A DNA stretch of 64,000 nucleotides, taken from assembly GCF_900142015.1 (NCBI RefSeq), contig NZ_FQZN01000018.1, forward strand, positions 62,001 through 126,000. Reading direction: 5' to 3'. Each line of letters opens with the position of its first letter. Within the stretch, counting starts at the first letter, position 1. Made by a program: the position numbers and the translations under genes. Positions 41,960-49,643 of the stretch are shown piece after piece. The notes beneath the pieces are model-generated. The model ran no database searches. It worked only from the letters and a program-made list of their open reading frames with translations, and was not told the DNA's origin. The stretch comes from Bacteroides stercorirosoris (GTDB taxonomy: Bacteria; Bacteroidota; Bacteroidia; Bacteroidales; Bacteroidaceae).

Positions 41960-42952
41960 ATGGAAAATAAATTAGTAATATCACTTTCGCCCCATGTTCA
42001 TGGTGGCGACAGCGTGAAGAAGAATATGTATGGCGTGCTCATCGCGTTGATTCCTGCATTTCTTGTATCACTCTATTTCTTCGGACTGGGTGCGCTGATT
42101 GTCACGGCTACTTCTGTGGCTGCCTGTTTGTTCTTCGAATGGGCTATTGGCAAATTCCTTATGAAGAAAGAAACTACCACCATTTGCGACGGTTCCGCCA
42201 TAATCACAGGTGTGTTGCTGGCATTCAACTTACCTTCCAACCTGCCCATCTGGATTATTATTCTGGGTGCGTTGTTCGCTATCGGTGTAGGTAAAATGTC
42301 TTTCGGTGGATTGGGCTGTAACCCGTTCAATCCTGCATTGGCAGGCCGTGTGTTCCTGTTGCTTTCTTTCCCGGTGCAGATGACGAGTTGGCCGGTTGTA
42401 GGACAGCTGACTTCCTACACGGATGCAACGACGGCTGCTACACCGCTCAATCTGATGAAGCAGATTGCGGGTGGTAATATAGAGGCTTTGAAAGACCTGC
42501 CGTCTTCTTTTGATTTGCTGATTGGAAACAATGGCGGTTGTCTCGGTGAAGTAAGTGCATTGGCCCTGTTGCTCGGATTGGCTTATATGCTCTGGAAGAA
42601 AATCATCACTTGGCATATTCCTGTGTCCATTTTGGCTACGGTATTCGTATTCTCCGGCATTATGCACCTGGTAGATCCGGAACTTTATGTTTCTCCGGTG
42701 CTTCAGTTGCTTACGGGTGGTCTGATGCTGGGTGCTGTCTTTATGGCTACGGATTATGTTACTTCTCCGATGAGTAAGAAAGGTATGCTGATCTATGGTG
42801 TTTGTATCGGTCTGCTGACAGTGATTATCCGTCTGTTCGGTGCTTATCCCGAAGGTATGTCGTTTGCTATTCTGATTATGAATGCCTTCACTCCGCTGAT
42901 TAATACATATTGTAAACCTAAACGCTTTGGGGAGGTAGCGAAGAAGAAATGA
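41960..42952 (+). CDS. rnfD: Rnf complex subunit D
   Basis: A 330-residue membrane subunit with about nine helices. The conserved DGSAIITGVLLAFNLPSNLP and GGLGCNPFNPALAGRVFLL stretches are present. A covalently bound flavin Thr is expected in the SYTDATTAATPL region (about residue 155). RnfD forms part of the ion-translocating core. Its stop overlaps the rnfG start (ATGA). Confidence 0.95.
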   Translation: MENKLVISLSPHVHGGDSVKKNMYGVLIALIPAFLVSLYFFGLGALIVTATSVAACLFFEWAIGKFLMKKETTTICDGSAIITGVLLAFNLPSNLPIWIIILGALFAIGVGKMSFGGLGCNPFNPALAGRVFLLLSFPVQMTSWPVVGQLTSYTDATTAATPLNLMKQIAGGNIEALKDLPSSFDLLIGNNGGCLGEVSALALLLGLAYMLWKKIITWHIPVSILATVFVFSGIMHLVDPELYVSPVLQLLTGGLMLGAVFMATDYVTSPMSKKGMLIYGVCIGLLTVIIRLFGAYPEGMSFAILIMNAFTPLINTYCKPKRFGEVAKKK

Positions 42953-43611
42953 AAAAGTTAGAATCATCCTTGAAGAATATGTTGCTGGTACTCACGGGCG
43001 TTACTGCTATATCCGTGGCATTGCTGGCGTATGTGAATGAACTGACTAAGGAACCTATTGCACAGGCCAATGCAAAGACATTGAGCGATGCTGTCAGTGC
43101 GGTGGTTCCCGGTTTTGATAATGACCCGATTGCAGAAAAGAAGATGCAGACGGTGAATGATGTAGATTATGCCGTTTATCCCGCTACGAAAGGCGGCCAG
43201 TTTATCGGTGCTGCCGTAGAAGCCGGTGCAATGGGATTCGGTGGTGAGCTGAAAGTGCTGGTAGGCTTTGATGCGGAAGGAAACATTATAGATTACTCCT
43301 TGTTGTCGCATGTGGAAACCCCGGGATTGGGTTCCAAAGCTGCCGACTGGTTTAAAGAAGGCAATAAAGGGAGCATCAAAGGTATGAATCCGGGTAAGGC
43401 TCCTCTGTCTGTGAGCAAAGATGGCGGTCAGGTAGATGCCATTACCGCTTCTACTATTACCTCACGTGCTTTCCTGAATGCTGTAAATGCCGCTTATGCC
43501 GCTTATGCCGGTCAGAATGTGTCTGATGCTGCTACGGGCGCTACGCAAAAAGTTGTTGAACCTGCTGAAAATGCAGCCACTGAGGCTACAGATTCTATCA
43601 GCGCTAAATAA
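42949..43611 (+). CDS. rnfG: Rnf complex subunit G
   Basis: A 220-residue protein with one N-terminal helix (NMLLVLTGVTAISVALLAYV) and a periplasmic domain. The flavin-attachment S/T-G-A-T-like motif is seen as ITASTITSRAF (about residues 165-175). The C-terminal tail (ATGATQKVVEPAENAATEATDSI) is low-complexity. It overlaps rnfD by 4 nt and carries a covalent FMN in the complex. Confidence 0.94.
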   Translation: MKKLESSLKNMLLVLTGVTAISVALLAYVNELTKEPIAQANAKTLSDAVSAVVPGFDNDPIAEKKMQTVNDVDYAVYPATKGGQFIGAAVEAGAMGFGGELKVLVGFDAEGNIIDYSLLSHVETPGLGSKAADWFKEGNKGSIKGMNPGKAPLSVSKDGGQVDAITASTITSRAFLNAVNAAYAAYAGQNVSDAATGATQKVVEPAENAATEATDSISAK

Positions 43612-43629
43612 AAGAAAGGAGTAGAAGAT

Positions 43630-44214
43630 ATGAATAATTTTAAAGTTATGATGAACGGGATTATCAAAGAGAATCCTACATTTGTGCTCCTGCTTGGTAT
43701 GTGTCCTACGTTGGGTACCACTTCCTCTGCCATCAATGGTATGGGTATGGGGTTGGCTACCATGTTCGTGCTTATTTGTTCCAACGTGGTAATTTCAGCT
43801 ATCAAGAACCTTATTCCTGATATGGTACGTATCCCGTCCTTTATTGTAGTAATCGCTTCTTTCGTGACTTTGTTGCAGATGGTGATGCAGGCTTATGTTC
43901 CGGCTCTGTATGCTACATTGGGTCTGTTCATACCCTTGATCGTTGTGAACTGTATTGTATTGGGACGTGCGGAAGCGTTTGCTGCCAAGAATAGTCCGAT
44001 GGCTTCTTTCTTTGATGGTTTGGGTATGGGACTTGGTTTTACGCTGGCTCTTACCCTGCTGGGGGCTATGCGCGAATTCCTGGGTACAGGTAAAATCTTC
44101 AATCTGACCATTCTTCCCGAAGAATACGGTATGCTGGTGTTCGTACTCGCTCCTGGTGCCTTCATCGCGTTGGGTTATCTGATTGCATTGATTAATAGCC
44201 TGAAAAAGAATTAA
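43630..44214 (+). CDS. rnfE: Rnf complex subunit E
   Basis: A 194-residue, six-helix membrane subunit. LLGMCPTLGTTSSAINGMGMGLATM and RIPSFIVVIASFVTLLQMVMQAYVP are typical. It pairs with RnfA, of opposite topology, around a shared iron-sulfur centre. It lies 18 nt after rnfG. Confidence 0.95.
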   Translation: MNNFKVMMNGIIKENPTFVLLLGMCPTLGTTSSAINGMGMGLATMFVLICSNVVISAIKNLIPDMVRIPSFIVVIASFVTLLQMVMQAYVPALYATLGLFIPLIVVNCIVLGRAEAFAAKNSPMASFFDGLGMGLGFTLALTLLGAMREFLGTGKIFNLTILPEEYGMLVFVLAPGAFIALGYLIALINSLKKN

Positions 44215-44298
44215 AGAATGAAAAATGAAAGAATGAAAAAATGGAATGGCGTCTGAAACGCTTTTCATTATCAATTCTTTAATTATTAATTTAGAACT

Positions 44299-44877
44299 AT
44301 GGAATATATATTGATATTTATTTCGGCAATCTTTGTCAATAACATCGTGTTGTCACAGTTTCTGGGTATCTGTCCGTTCCTCGGCGTATCTAAGAAAGTA
44401 GAAACAGCGTTGGGTATGTCCGCTGCAGTGGCATTCGTGCTCACTATCGCCACTATCGTAACGTTTCTGATTCAGAAGTTCGTGCTCGATGCTTTCGATT
44501 TAGGCTACTTGCAGACCATCACTTTCATTTTGGTAATTGCTGCATTGGTTCAGATGGTGGAAATCATTCTGAAAAAGGTATCACCTTCTTTATATCAGGC
44601 ATTGGGTGTATTCTTACCCTTGATTACGACTAACTGCTGTATTCTGGGTGTAGCTATTCTCGTTATCCAAAAAGATTATGACCTGCTGACAGGTGTGGTT
44701 TATGCATTCTCCACGGCTATCGGTTTTGGTCTGGCACTGACTCTTTTTGCCGGTTTGCGCGAACAGATGAGTTTGGTAAATATCCCGAAAGGAATGAAAG
44801 GAACTCCGATCGCCCTGATCACTGCCGGGCTTTTGGCTATGGCTTTCATGGGTTTTTCAGGCGTGGTGAAAATCTGA
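44299..44877 (+). CDS. rnfA: Rnf complex subunit A
   Basis: A 192-residue, six-helix subunit, the last Rnf gene. NNIVLSQFLGICPFLGVSKKVETALGM and LPLITTNCCILGVAILV are characteristic. Cysteines in the first and central helices help bind the iron-sulfur centre shared with RnfE. The 84-nt gap before it is AT-rich with runs of AATGAAA. The six-gene complex couples ferredoxin:NAD+ oxidoreduction to Na+ or H+ transport. Confidence 0.95.
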   Translation: MEYILIFISAIFVNNIVLSQFLGICPFLGVSKKVETALGMSAAVAFVLTIATIVTFLIQKFVLDAFDLGYLQTITFILVIAALVQMVEIILKKVSPSLYQALGVFLPLITTNCCILGVAILVIQKDYDLLTGVVYAFSTAIGFGLALTLFAGLREQMSLVNIPKGMKGTPIALITAGLLAMAFMGFSGVVKI

Positions 44878-44901
44878 AAAAAAGAACATGCAATACGGGT
44901 G

Positions 44902-44936
44902 AGGGGTAGAAGAAATTCTACCCCTTTCTTTTTTCA
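44902..44936 (+). terminator. intrinsic terminator of the Rnf operon
   Basis: A 10-bp stem (AGGGGTAGAA and TTCTACCCCT) closed by a GAAA tetraloop, then TTCTTTTTTC, 24 nt past the rnfA stop. Confidence 0.9.
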
Positions 44937-44981
44937 ACTAAAAAAAATACACTTTTTGCTTTTTATCTAAATAAATTTCCT

Positions 44982-44989
44982 TAAATTTG
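44982..44989 (+). promoter_or_regulatory. Bacteroides-type promoter of galE
   Basis: TAAATTTG fits TAnnTTTG, with a TTTTG box at 44954-44958 about 23 nt upstream. The galE ATG lies 41 nt downstream. Confidence 0.55.
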
Positions 44990-45030
44990 CCGCCACAAAC
45001 AAATGATAACCTAATAAGAATAAATCACTG

Positions 45031-46065
45031 ATGAAAGAAAAGATATTAGTTACAGGTGGAACGGGTTATATCGGTTCACATACTGTAGTCGAACTTCAAA
45101 ACGCAGGTTATGAAGTAGTGATAATAGATAATTTGTCAAACTCCAGCGCTGATGTTGTCGATAACATCGAAAAAGTATCGGGTATCCGCCCTGCATTCGA
45201 AAAGTTGGATTGCTTGGATTACGCCGGTCTTGACGCTGTGTTTACTAAATATAAAGGCATTAAAGCCATCATCCACTTTGCGGCCAGTAAGGCTGTAGGA
45301 GAGTCGGTTCAGAAACCGTTGCTTTATTATCGCAACAATTTGGTTTCATTGATTAATCTGCTCGAATTGATGCCGAAGCACGGAGTGGAAGGTATTGTGT
45401 TCTCATCTTCTTGTACAGTTTACGGTCAGCCGGACGAATTGCCGGTAACGGAGAATGCCCCGATTAAGAAAGCGGAATCTCCTTACGGTAATACGAAGCA
45501 GATCAATGAAGAAATTGTTCGCGATACTGTGGCTTCAGGTGCTCCTATCAATGCAATCCTGTTGCGCTATTTCAATCCGATCGGTGCGCATCCTACAGCA
45601 TTGCTTGGTGAGTTGCCCAATGGTGTGCCTCAGAATTTGATACCTTATCTGACCCAGACCGCTATCGGTATCCGTGAGAAACTGAGCGTGTTCGGTGATG
45701 ATTATGATACGCCCGACGGCTCTTGCATACGCGACTTCATTAATGTGGTCGATTTGGCAAAAGCACATGTGATCGCTATCCGCCGCATCTTGGAAAAGAA
45801 GCAGAAAGAAACAGTGGAAGTGTTCAACATTGGAACGGGGCGCGGTCTTTCAGTATTGGAATTAATCAATGCTTTCGAGAAGGCAACCGGCGTGAAGCTG
45901 AATTATCAGATTGTCGGTCGTCGTGCGGGAGATATTGAAAAAGTATGGGCCGACCCTAAATTCGCAAACGAAGAGTTGGGTTGGACAGCTGTTGAAACCA
46001 TCGAAGATACGTTGCTTTCTGCCTGGAATTGGCAGTTGAAGCTTCGCGAAAGAGGTATTCAATAA
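45031..46065 (+). CDS. galE: UDP-glucose 4-epimerase
   Basis: A 344-residue short-chain dehydrogenase-type epimerase. The NAD loop GGTGYIGSHTVVEL starts at about residue 8. The catalytic Ser and Tyr-x3-Lys are in FSSSCTVYG and SPYGNTK (about 124-155). FNIGTGRGLSVLELI and the C-terminal GRRAGDIEKVWADP match GalE. It converts UDP-glucose and UDP-galactose. It is transcribed alone from its own promoter. Confidence 0.94.
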   Translation: MKEKILVTGGTGYIGSHTVVELQNAGYEVVIIDNLSNSSADVVDNIEKVSGIRPAFEKLDCLDYAGLDAVFTKYKGIKAIIHFAASKAVGESVQKPLLYYRNNLVSLINLLELMPKHGVEGIVFSSSCTVYGQPDELPVTENAPIKKAESPYGNTKQINEEIVRDTVASGAPINAILLRYFNPIGAHPTALLGELPNGVPQNLIPYLTQTAIGIREKLSVFGDDYDTPDGSCIRDFINVVDLAKAHVIAIRRILEKKQKETVEVFNIGTGRGLSVLELINAFEKATGVKLNYQIVGRRAGDIEKVWADPKFANEELGWTAVETIEDTLLSAWNWQLKLRERGIQ

Positions 46066-46107
46066 GCGACTAAAGAGATTTTTGTTTTTATTAACAAATA
46101 GGGAATG

Positions 46108-46131
46108 AACAAATGCTTCCCCGCATTTGTT
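46108..46131 (+). terminator. first hairpin after galE
   Basis: Perfect 9-bp stem (AACAAATGC and GCATTTGTT) with a 6-nt loop, 42 nt past the galE stop. The downstream U-tract is weak. A further small hairpin, TATGCC-TCCCC-GGCATA, lies at 46192-46208. Confidence 0.5.
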
Positions 46132-46263
46132 TATAAGTTGCAAATCAGCCTGACGCTGTTTATGTATATGTGAATATCCGTAACTAGTACTTATGCCTCC
46201 CCGGCATAGACAGGTAAGATTGCATAGTAGTTTTGTCGTGTTTTATTTTGTGTTTGTGTTGTG

Positions 46264-46297
46264 AATAAGCCTTGTCGGGAGACAGGGCTTATTTTTT
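46264..46297 (+). terminator. strong intrinsic terminator, plus strand
   Basis: Thirteen contiguous pairs with one G-U (AATAAGCCTTGTC and GACAGGGCTTATT), a GGGA loop and a U-run. It lies about 200 nt past galE, so it ends either a long galE 3' UTR or a separate small transcript. Confidence 0.85.
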
Positions 46298-46315
46298 GTT
46301 CATTAGTGAACAAAA

Positions 46316-46340
46316 AAAGAGGCTTGGAATTAGCCTCTTT
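46316..46340 (-). terminator. intrinsic terminator of ispE
   Basis: Perfect 9-bp stem (AAAGAGGCT and AGCCTCTTT) with a 7-nt loop, followed on the minus strand by TTTTTTTG, 28 nt past the ispE stop. Confidence 0.85.
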
Positions 46341-46368
46341 GATGGTATATGCAAGATTTATCCGTCTG

Positions 46369-47199
46369 CTATTTCAGTATGCCCCGATATACAAATGCTT
46401 TTTCCCCGAAATCTTTTTCCGCTGTTTTCTTATCTTCCGGTTTGAACAAACCAAATACAGATGAACCGGAGCCTGTCATTGCCGCGTATATGGCTCCTTC
46501 CTGATAAAGCTTATCTTTAATCTCTTTGATAGCCGGGAATTTGGGGAATACACTTTCTTCGAAATCATTCACCATTAGCTCTTTCCATTCCTCTATAGGA
46601 TGCTTTATAACTTCCTTCAATGGGATATTTTGCCGATGCGGTTTTATTTGCGCAAAAGCATCGCGGGTGGAAACAAAAATATCAGGTTTGACTAACACAA
46701 TCTGATACCCTTTTAGAGATAAGGAGATAGGGGAGAAGAGGTTTCCTATCCCTTCGGCGTATGTTGGGGTATTCCGGATGAAAAAGGCGCAGTCTGCTCC
46801 CAGTTTTGCGGCATATTCTTCTAAGGTTTCATCTGTTAGTTCCAAATTGAATTTTTCATTCAGTAATTTCAGCATATATGCTGCATCGGATGATCCGCCG
46901 CCCAAACCGGCACCGGAAGGGATGTGCTTGAACAGGTGAATATCCACGGGCGGCAGATTGAACTTTTCATCCAGCAGCTTGTAGGCTTTTACCACGAGAT
47001 TGTTTTCTATTTCTCCTTCGATTTCTAATCCTGCCTGGTACAGACGAAACTTCTCGTTACTTTCGTTCAGCACGTTAATCTCCAGCGCGTCTTCCAAGGG
47101 AACAGGATAGAATACTGTTTCCAGATTATGATACCCGTCGGGGCGTTTCTCTACAATGTTCAGTCCCAGGTTTATTTTAGCATTCGGAAATGTTATCAT
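46369..47199 (-). CDS. ispE: 4-diphosphocytidyl-2-C-methyl-D-erythritol kinase
   Basis: A 276-residue GHMP-family kinase of the non-mevalonate isoprenoid pathway. The start AKINLGLNIVEKRPDGYHNLET, the ATP loop PSGAGLGGGSSDAA (about 91-104) and the end motif AAMTGSGSSVFGLF (about 239-252) are all present. It phosphorylates CDP-methylerythritol. The gene is alone, between its own terminator and a group of unknown genes. Confidence 0.96.
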   Translation of the reverse strand: MITFPNAKINLGLNIVEKRPDGYHNLETVFYPVPLEDALEINVLNESNEKFRLYQAGLEIEGEIENNLVVKAYKLLDEKFNLPPVDIHLFKHIPSGAGLGGGSSDAAYMLKLLNEKFNLELTDETLEEYAAKLGADCAFFIRNTPTYAEGIGNLFSPISLSLKGYQIVLVKPDIFVSTRDAFAQIKPHRQNIPLKEVIKHPIEEWKELMVNDFEESVFPKFPAIKEIKDKLYQEGAIYAAMTGSGSSVFGLFKPEDKKTAEKDFGEKAFVYRGILK

Positions 47200-47303
47200 G
47201 ATATTTAAAACGATTTATGTGTAGCAAATATACGAATTTGTTTAGAGTGAAAAGCAATTTGAGAGAGTATTTGTTTGGAACGGAAAGCAAATAGCCGAAT
47301 TGA

Positions 47304-47344
47304 GTCAAAGAGGTTTACTCTGGAGGGAGAAATACCTCTTTGAC
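47304..47344 (-). terminator. hairpin after the DUF4373-like gene
   Basis: Perfect 11-bp stem (GTCAAAGAGGT and ACCTCTTTGAC) with a 19-nt loop, 20 nt past the stop at 47364. It has no clear U-tract. Confidence 0.5.
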
Positions 47345-47363
47345 CTATTGTACTGACCAGCCT

Positions 47364-48062
47364 TTAGTTTTGGAGTAGCTTCAGAATATATTTTCCCGGC
47401 ATTACAATCCTTGCTTTCATCTGCGGTGAGTTGTTGATGTCATAGAGTATTTTCCATATCTTTCCTTTCAGTTTTCCGAAATCCGTGAGTCTTAGGATGG
47501 CATTGATTTCCTTGACGGCCGTCACTTTTTGGCGTTGCAGCTCTTCCATCAGCCCTTCATAGTTGTGCGTATTTTTGTTGAGTGCATACTCCGGCGGAAC
47601 AAGAATAATCTCCCCATTCTTTCCCGTCTCCCCTTGGGGAGATATAGAGGGGGAGTTATTTCTCTTATTAGTCTTATTGATAGGTAAAGCGTCGCTTGCC
47701 ATTCCTTCCCTGATTCTCTGTTGGTTAGCCAGTCCTCCACGTCTGCCCGACTCTCTGTTCGCTTCGCGCTTGGCTTCCAGTGGTTCCATGCGGCGTGTGA
47801 GTCCGGGTGATGAAAAGGTTGTGCCGTTCACTTCAAATAGTCCTGAATCGAAGATGATTCTCTTCAAGGTTGCTACTGTCACTCTCATTTTTCTTGCCAG
47901 TACGGGCAGTATTCTTACGTCTGCTTTATATCCGTTCTGTACCCTAAGAAACTCCAGTATCATCCAGTAGATACCGTATCCTTTCATTCCTTCTTTCTGT
48001 GTCATCATCATTATTTTAAAATTACTGCTTGCATTGGCGTCATGCAATAGATATGATTCCAT
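47364..48062 (-). CDS. DUF4373 (Lin1244/Lin1753-like) domain protein
   Basis: A 232-residue protein whose first 100 residues match the DUF4373 type: LHDANASSNFKIMMMTQKEG, GYGIYWMILEFLRVQ and FEVNGTTFSSPGLTRRM. The middle is low-complexity and charged (ESGRRGGLANQQRI), the end helical (KLKGKIWKILYDIN). Similar proteins are found in phage and conjugative regions and often beside Bacteroides capsule loci, where they may bind DNA or act in replication. The role here is not known. It forms a minus-strand group with the two genes that follow in coordinates. Confidence 0.75.
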   Translation of the reverse strand: MESYLLHDANASSNFKIMMMTQKEGMKGYGIYWMILEFLRVQNGYKADVRILPVLARKMRVTVATLKRIIFDSGLFEVNGTTFSSPGLTRRMEPLEAKREANRESGRRGGLANQQRIREGMASDALPINKTNKRNNSPSISPQGETGKNGEIILVPPEYALNKNTHNYEGLMEELQRQKVTAVKEINAILRLTDFGKLKGKIWKILYDINNSPQMKARIVMPGKYILKLLQN

Positions 48063-48100
48063 AATTCTTCGTTCTTAATTCTTCATTCTTCATTTTCCAT

Positions 48101-48463
48101 TTAAACTACCGGTCTCCATTCCAGAAAATTCTCTATCTGGAATGTTCTCCATCCCTGCTGTTCTATATCCCAGTATACCACATGGTTCTGGATGCGTTCA
48201 ATGTCGTATTTTCGATGGAAACAGGTTTCATAATATATGAGTGTTGCCCTTGCCATATAAAAATCTCCATTCTGTTTACGATAGGCTATTAATGCACATC
48301 CGTATGCCATATACTCTGTCAATAGCCTAATTCGTCTTGTCATCCATGCGATGGTTTCATCTGATAAATCAGTTTCCTGTCTGATAAGTTTCTTCCATAG
48401 ATTTTCCACTCTTTCGCTTTTCGTTACATGATTCGATTGGTGCCCCAACGTTTGTTTCTTCAT
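48101..48463 (-). CDS. small protein, possibly SH3-like DUF2693 type
   Basis: A 120-residue protein. The first 70 residues are helical and basic (RVENLWKKLIRQETDLSDETIAWMTRRIRLL). The last 40 (VVYWDIEQQGWRTFQIENFLEWRPV) resemble the Bacteroides SH3 beta-barrel-type DUF2693 family, in which a D-x-E-x-x-x-WR-x-F-x-x-x-N pattern is common. No catalytic residues are seen. It lies 38 nt before the DUF4373-type gene on the same strand. Assignment is weak. Confidence 0.5.
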   Translation of the reverse strand: MKKQTLGHQSNHVTKSERVENLWKKLIRQETDLSDETIAWMTRRIRLLTEYMAYGCALIAYRKQNGDFYMARATLIYYETCFHRKYDIERIQNHVVYWDIEQQGWRTFQIENFLEWRPVV

Positions 48464-48513
48464 TTTAATGAATTTACTAGTTTATAAATGATTAATAATC
48501 AATCTTCTGCGAT

Positions 48514-48588
48514 GGCTACACCCTTTGCCTTGGATGGCTACACCCTTTTGTGGTTAGAGCTACACCATTCGGGTGAAAGGGTGTAGCC
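48514..48588. repeat. word array, core GGCTACACCCTTT
   Basis: Two direct copies of GGCTACACCCTTT (48514-48526 and 48535-48547), one degenerate copy (GAGCTACACCATTC, 48557-48570) and an inverted copy (GAAAGGGTGTAGCCC, about 48575-48589) form alternative hairpins. They lie just 3' of the gene at 48644, between it and the 120-residue gene. Confidence 0.75.
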
Positions 48589-48643
48589 CTTCCACAGTCA
48601 GATTGACGGGGGCAAAGTTATGCCCTTTCTTTGGAGTAAACTA

Positions 48644-49003
48644 TCAATGAATTATTGTTACATCATATCCGTATGGGTCCATGTGCTCGGTGTCTTCCTT
48701 TTGTATCACGGCCCACATCTTTCTTAGTTCTGTCATAAAGCTGCTCATTTCCATGAAGGTATCTTCTCCTTTCTCGTGTTTTAAGGCGTCTCCCGATTCG
48801 TATAAATGCATTCCCAAATCGCTTACGGTATCAATATTTTGGCCTTTATAATAGCCCAATTTGAAGCTTCTTAGAGCTCCTACACACAGGTGAGTTTTTA
48901 TGCCTGCATAATACCGTTCAGCCAATAAATCCTCATTGACTATGCTGATTTTACTTACTGTTCTGATGCTGCTTGTACTCTGATTCTCAGCCTGATGAGA
49001 CAT
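48644..49003 (-). CDS. unknown 119-residue protein next to the invertible promoter
   Basis: A 119-residue soluble protein that I do not recognise. It starts MSHQAENQSTSSIRTVSKIS, has a central helical part with GYYKGQNIDTVSDLGMHLYESGDAL, and ends DPYGYDVTIIH. No signal peptide or membrane segment is present. It is the first minus-strand gene facing the invertible element at 49235-49441. In the present orientation the promoter in that element points at this gene, 232 nt away. Confidence 0.6.
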   Translation of the reverse strand: MSHQAENQSTSSIRTVSKISIVNEDLLAERYYAGIKTHLCVGALRSFKLGYYKGQNIDTVSDLGMHLYESGDALKHEKGEDTFMEMSSFMTELRKMWAVIQKEDTEHMDPYGYDVTIIH

Positions 49004-49234
49004 TTCTTTTGGATCAGATTCATTCTGAACCTCTTTTTTTTAAATCTTTCATACTACTATAAATTTTAATTGTTTATTTAACTGATATTCACAGTTAAAA
49101 ATGTCGCAAAAATAGGAAATTAAAATTAGAGGTAATGATGGAGTAGGGGAAAATACAATAAATACATTCCTTTGTTAGTAGTAAATAATTGTATACTAGA
49201 TATATATACTTTATTTTGAAGAGTGTTCAAAAAA

Positions 49235-49441
49235 CGTTCGTTTAATGGGCGCAAAGATATAGGTGTTTTTTTGAATGACAAAATGTTTGATAAAAAAACT
49301 TCTTTAAATAGGGTAAAAATGATGCTAACTATTTGATTATAAACGATAAATGAAGACTAAAAATATCTGTTAATATTTACCCATTTTATTCTTTTTCTTT
49401 CTTTGTCTTTTTTTTAAATCTTGACGCCCATTAAACGAACG
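49235..49441. promoter_or_regulatory. invertible capsule promoter element with 17-bp inverted repeats
   Basis: Perfect inverted repeats CGTTCGTTTAATGGGCG (49235-49251) and CGCCCATTAAACGAACG (49425-49441) enclose 173 nt. Inward they continue with further partial identity (xxAAGAT). This is the layout of phase-variable capsule promoters in Bacteroides fragilis, inverted by a serine recombinase (Mpi). The consensus promoter inside reads leftwards, away from upxY, so the element is in the OFF orientation in this assembly. No recombinase gene is in the window. Confidence 0.88.
49252..49282 (-). promoter_or_regulatory. consensus promoter inside the invertible element
   Basis: On the minus strand TTTG (49282-49279), a 19-nt spacer and TATCTTTG (49259-49252) match the Bacteroides consensus exactly. 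It adjoins the left inverted repeat and points toward the 119-residue gene at 49003. Inversion would place it next to the right repeat, facing upxY. Confidence 0.85.
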
Positions 49442-49523
49442 ATTAAAAAATACTTTTTTGTTGTAATCTGTTCGTTTATAGCTTTTTACCTATAAAGCAT
49501 TGAACTGCTGTAGAAAACTCGTT

Positions 49524-49547
49524 GACAAGAGGAGCACAAAGCTTGTC
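49524..49547 (+). promoter_or_regulatory. small hairpin in the upxY leader
   Basis: GACAAG at 49524-49529 pairs with CTTGTC at 49542-49547 in the roughly 200-nt leader between the right repeat and upxY. Leaders of such loci carry sites for UpxY-mediated antitermination. This stem is only a candidate. Nothing else recognisable was seen in 49442-49643. Confidence 0.3.
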
Positions 49548-49643
49548 GTATTTTACATAAAGTGTTCGCAAGTGATTGAATTTCAAGTGTATGCAAGAAG
49601 TTCAAAGCCCCATAGGAATGCACTTTTCTGAAATAATCATAGA

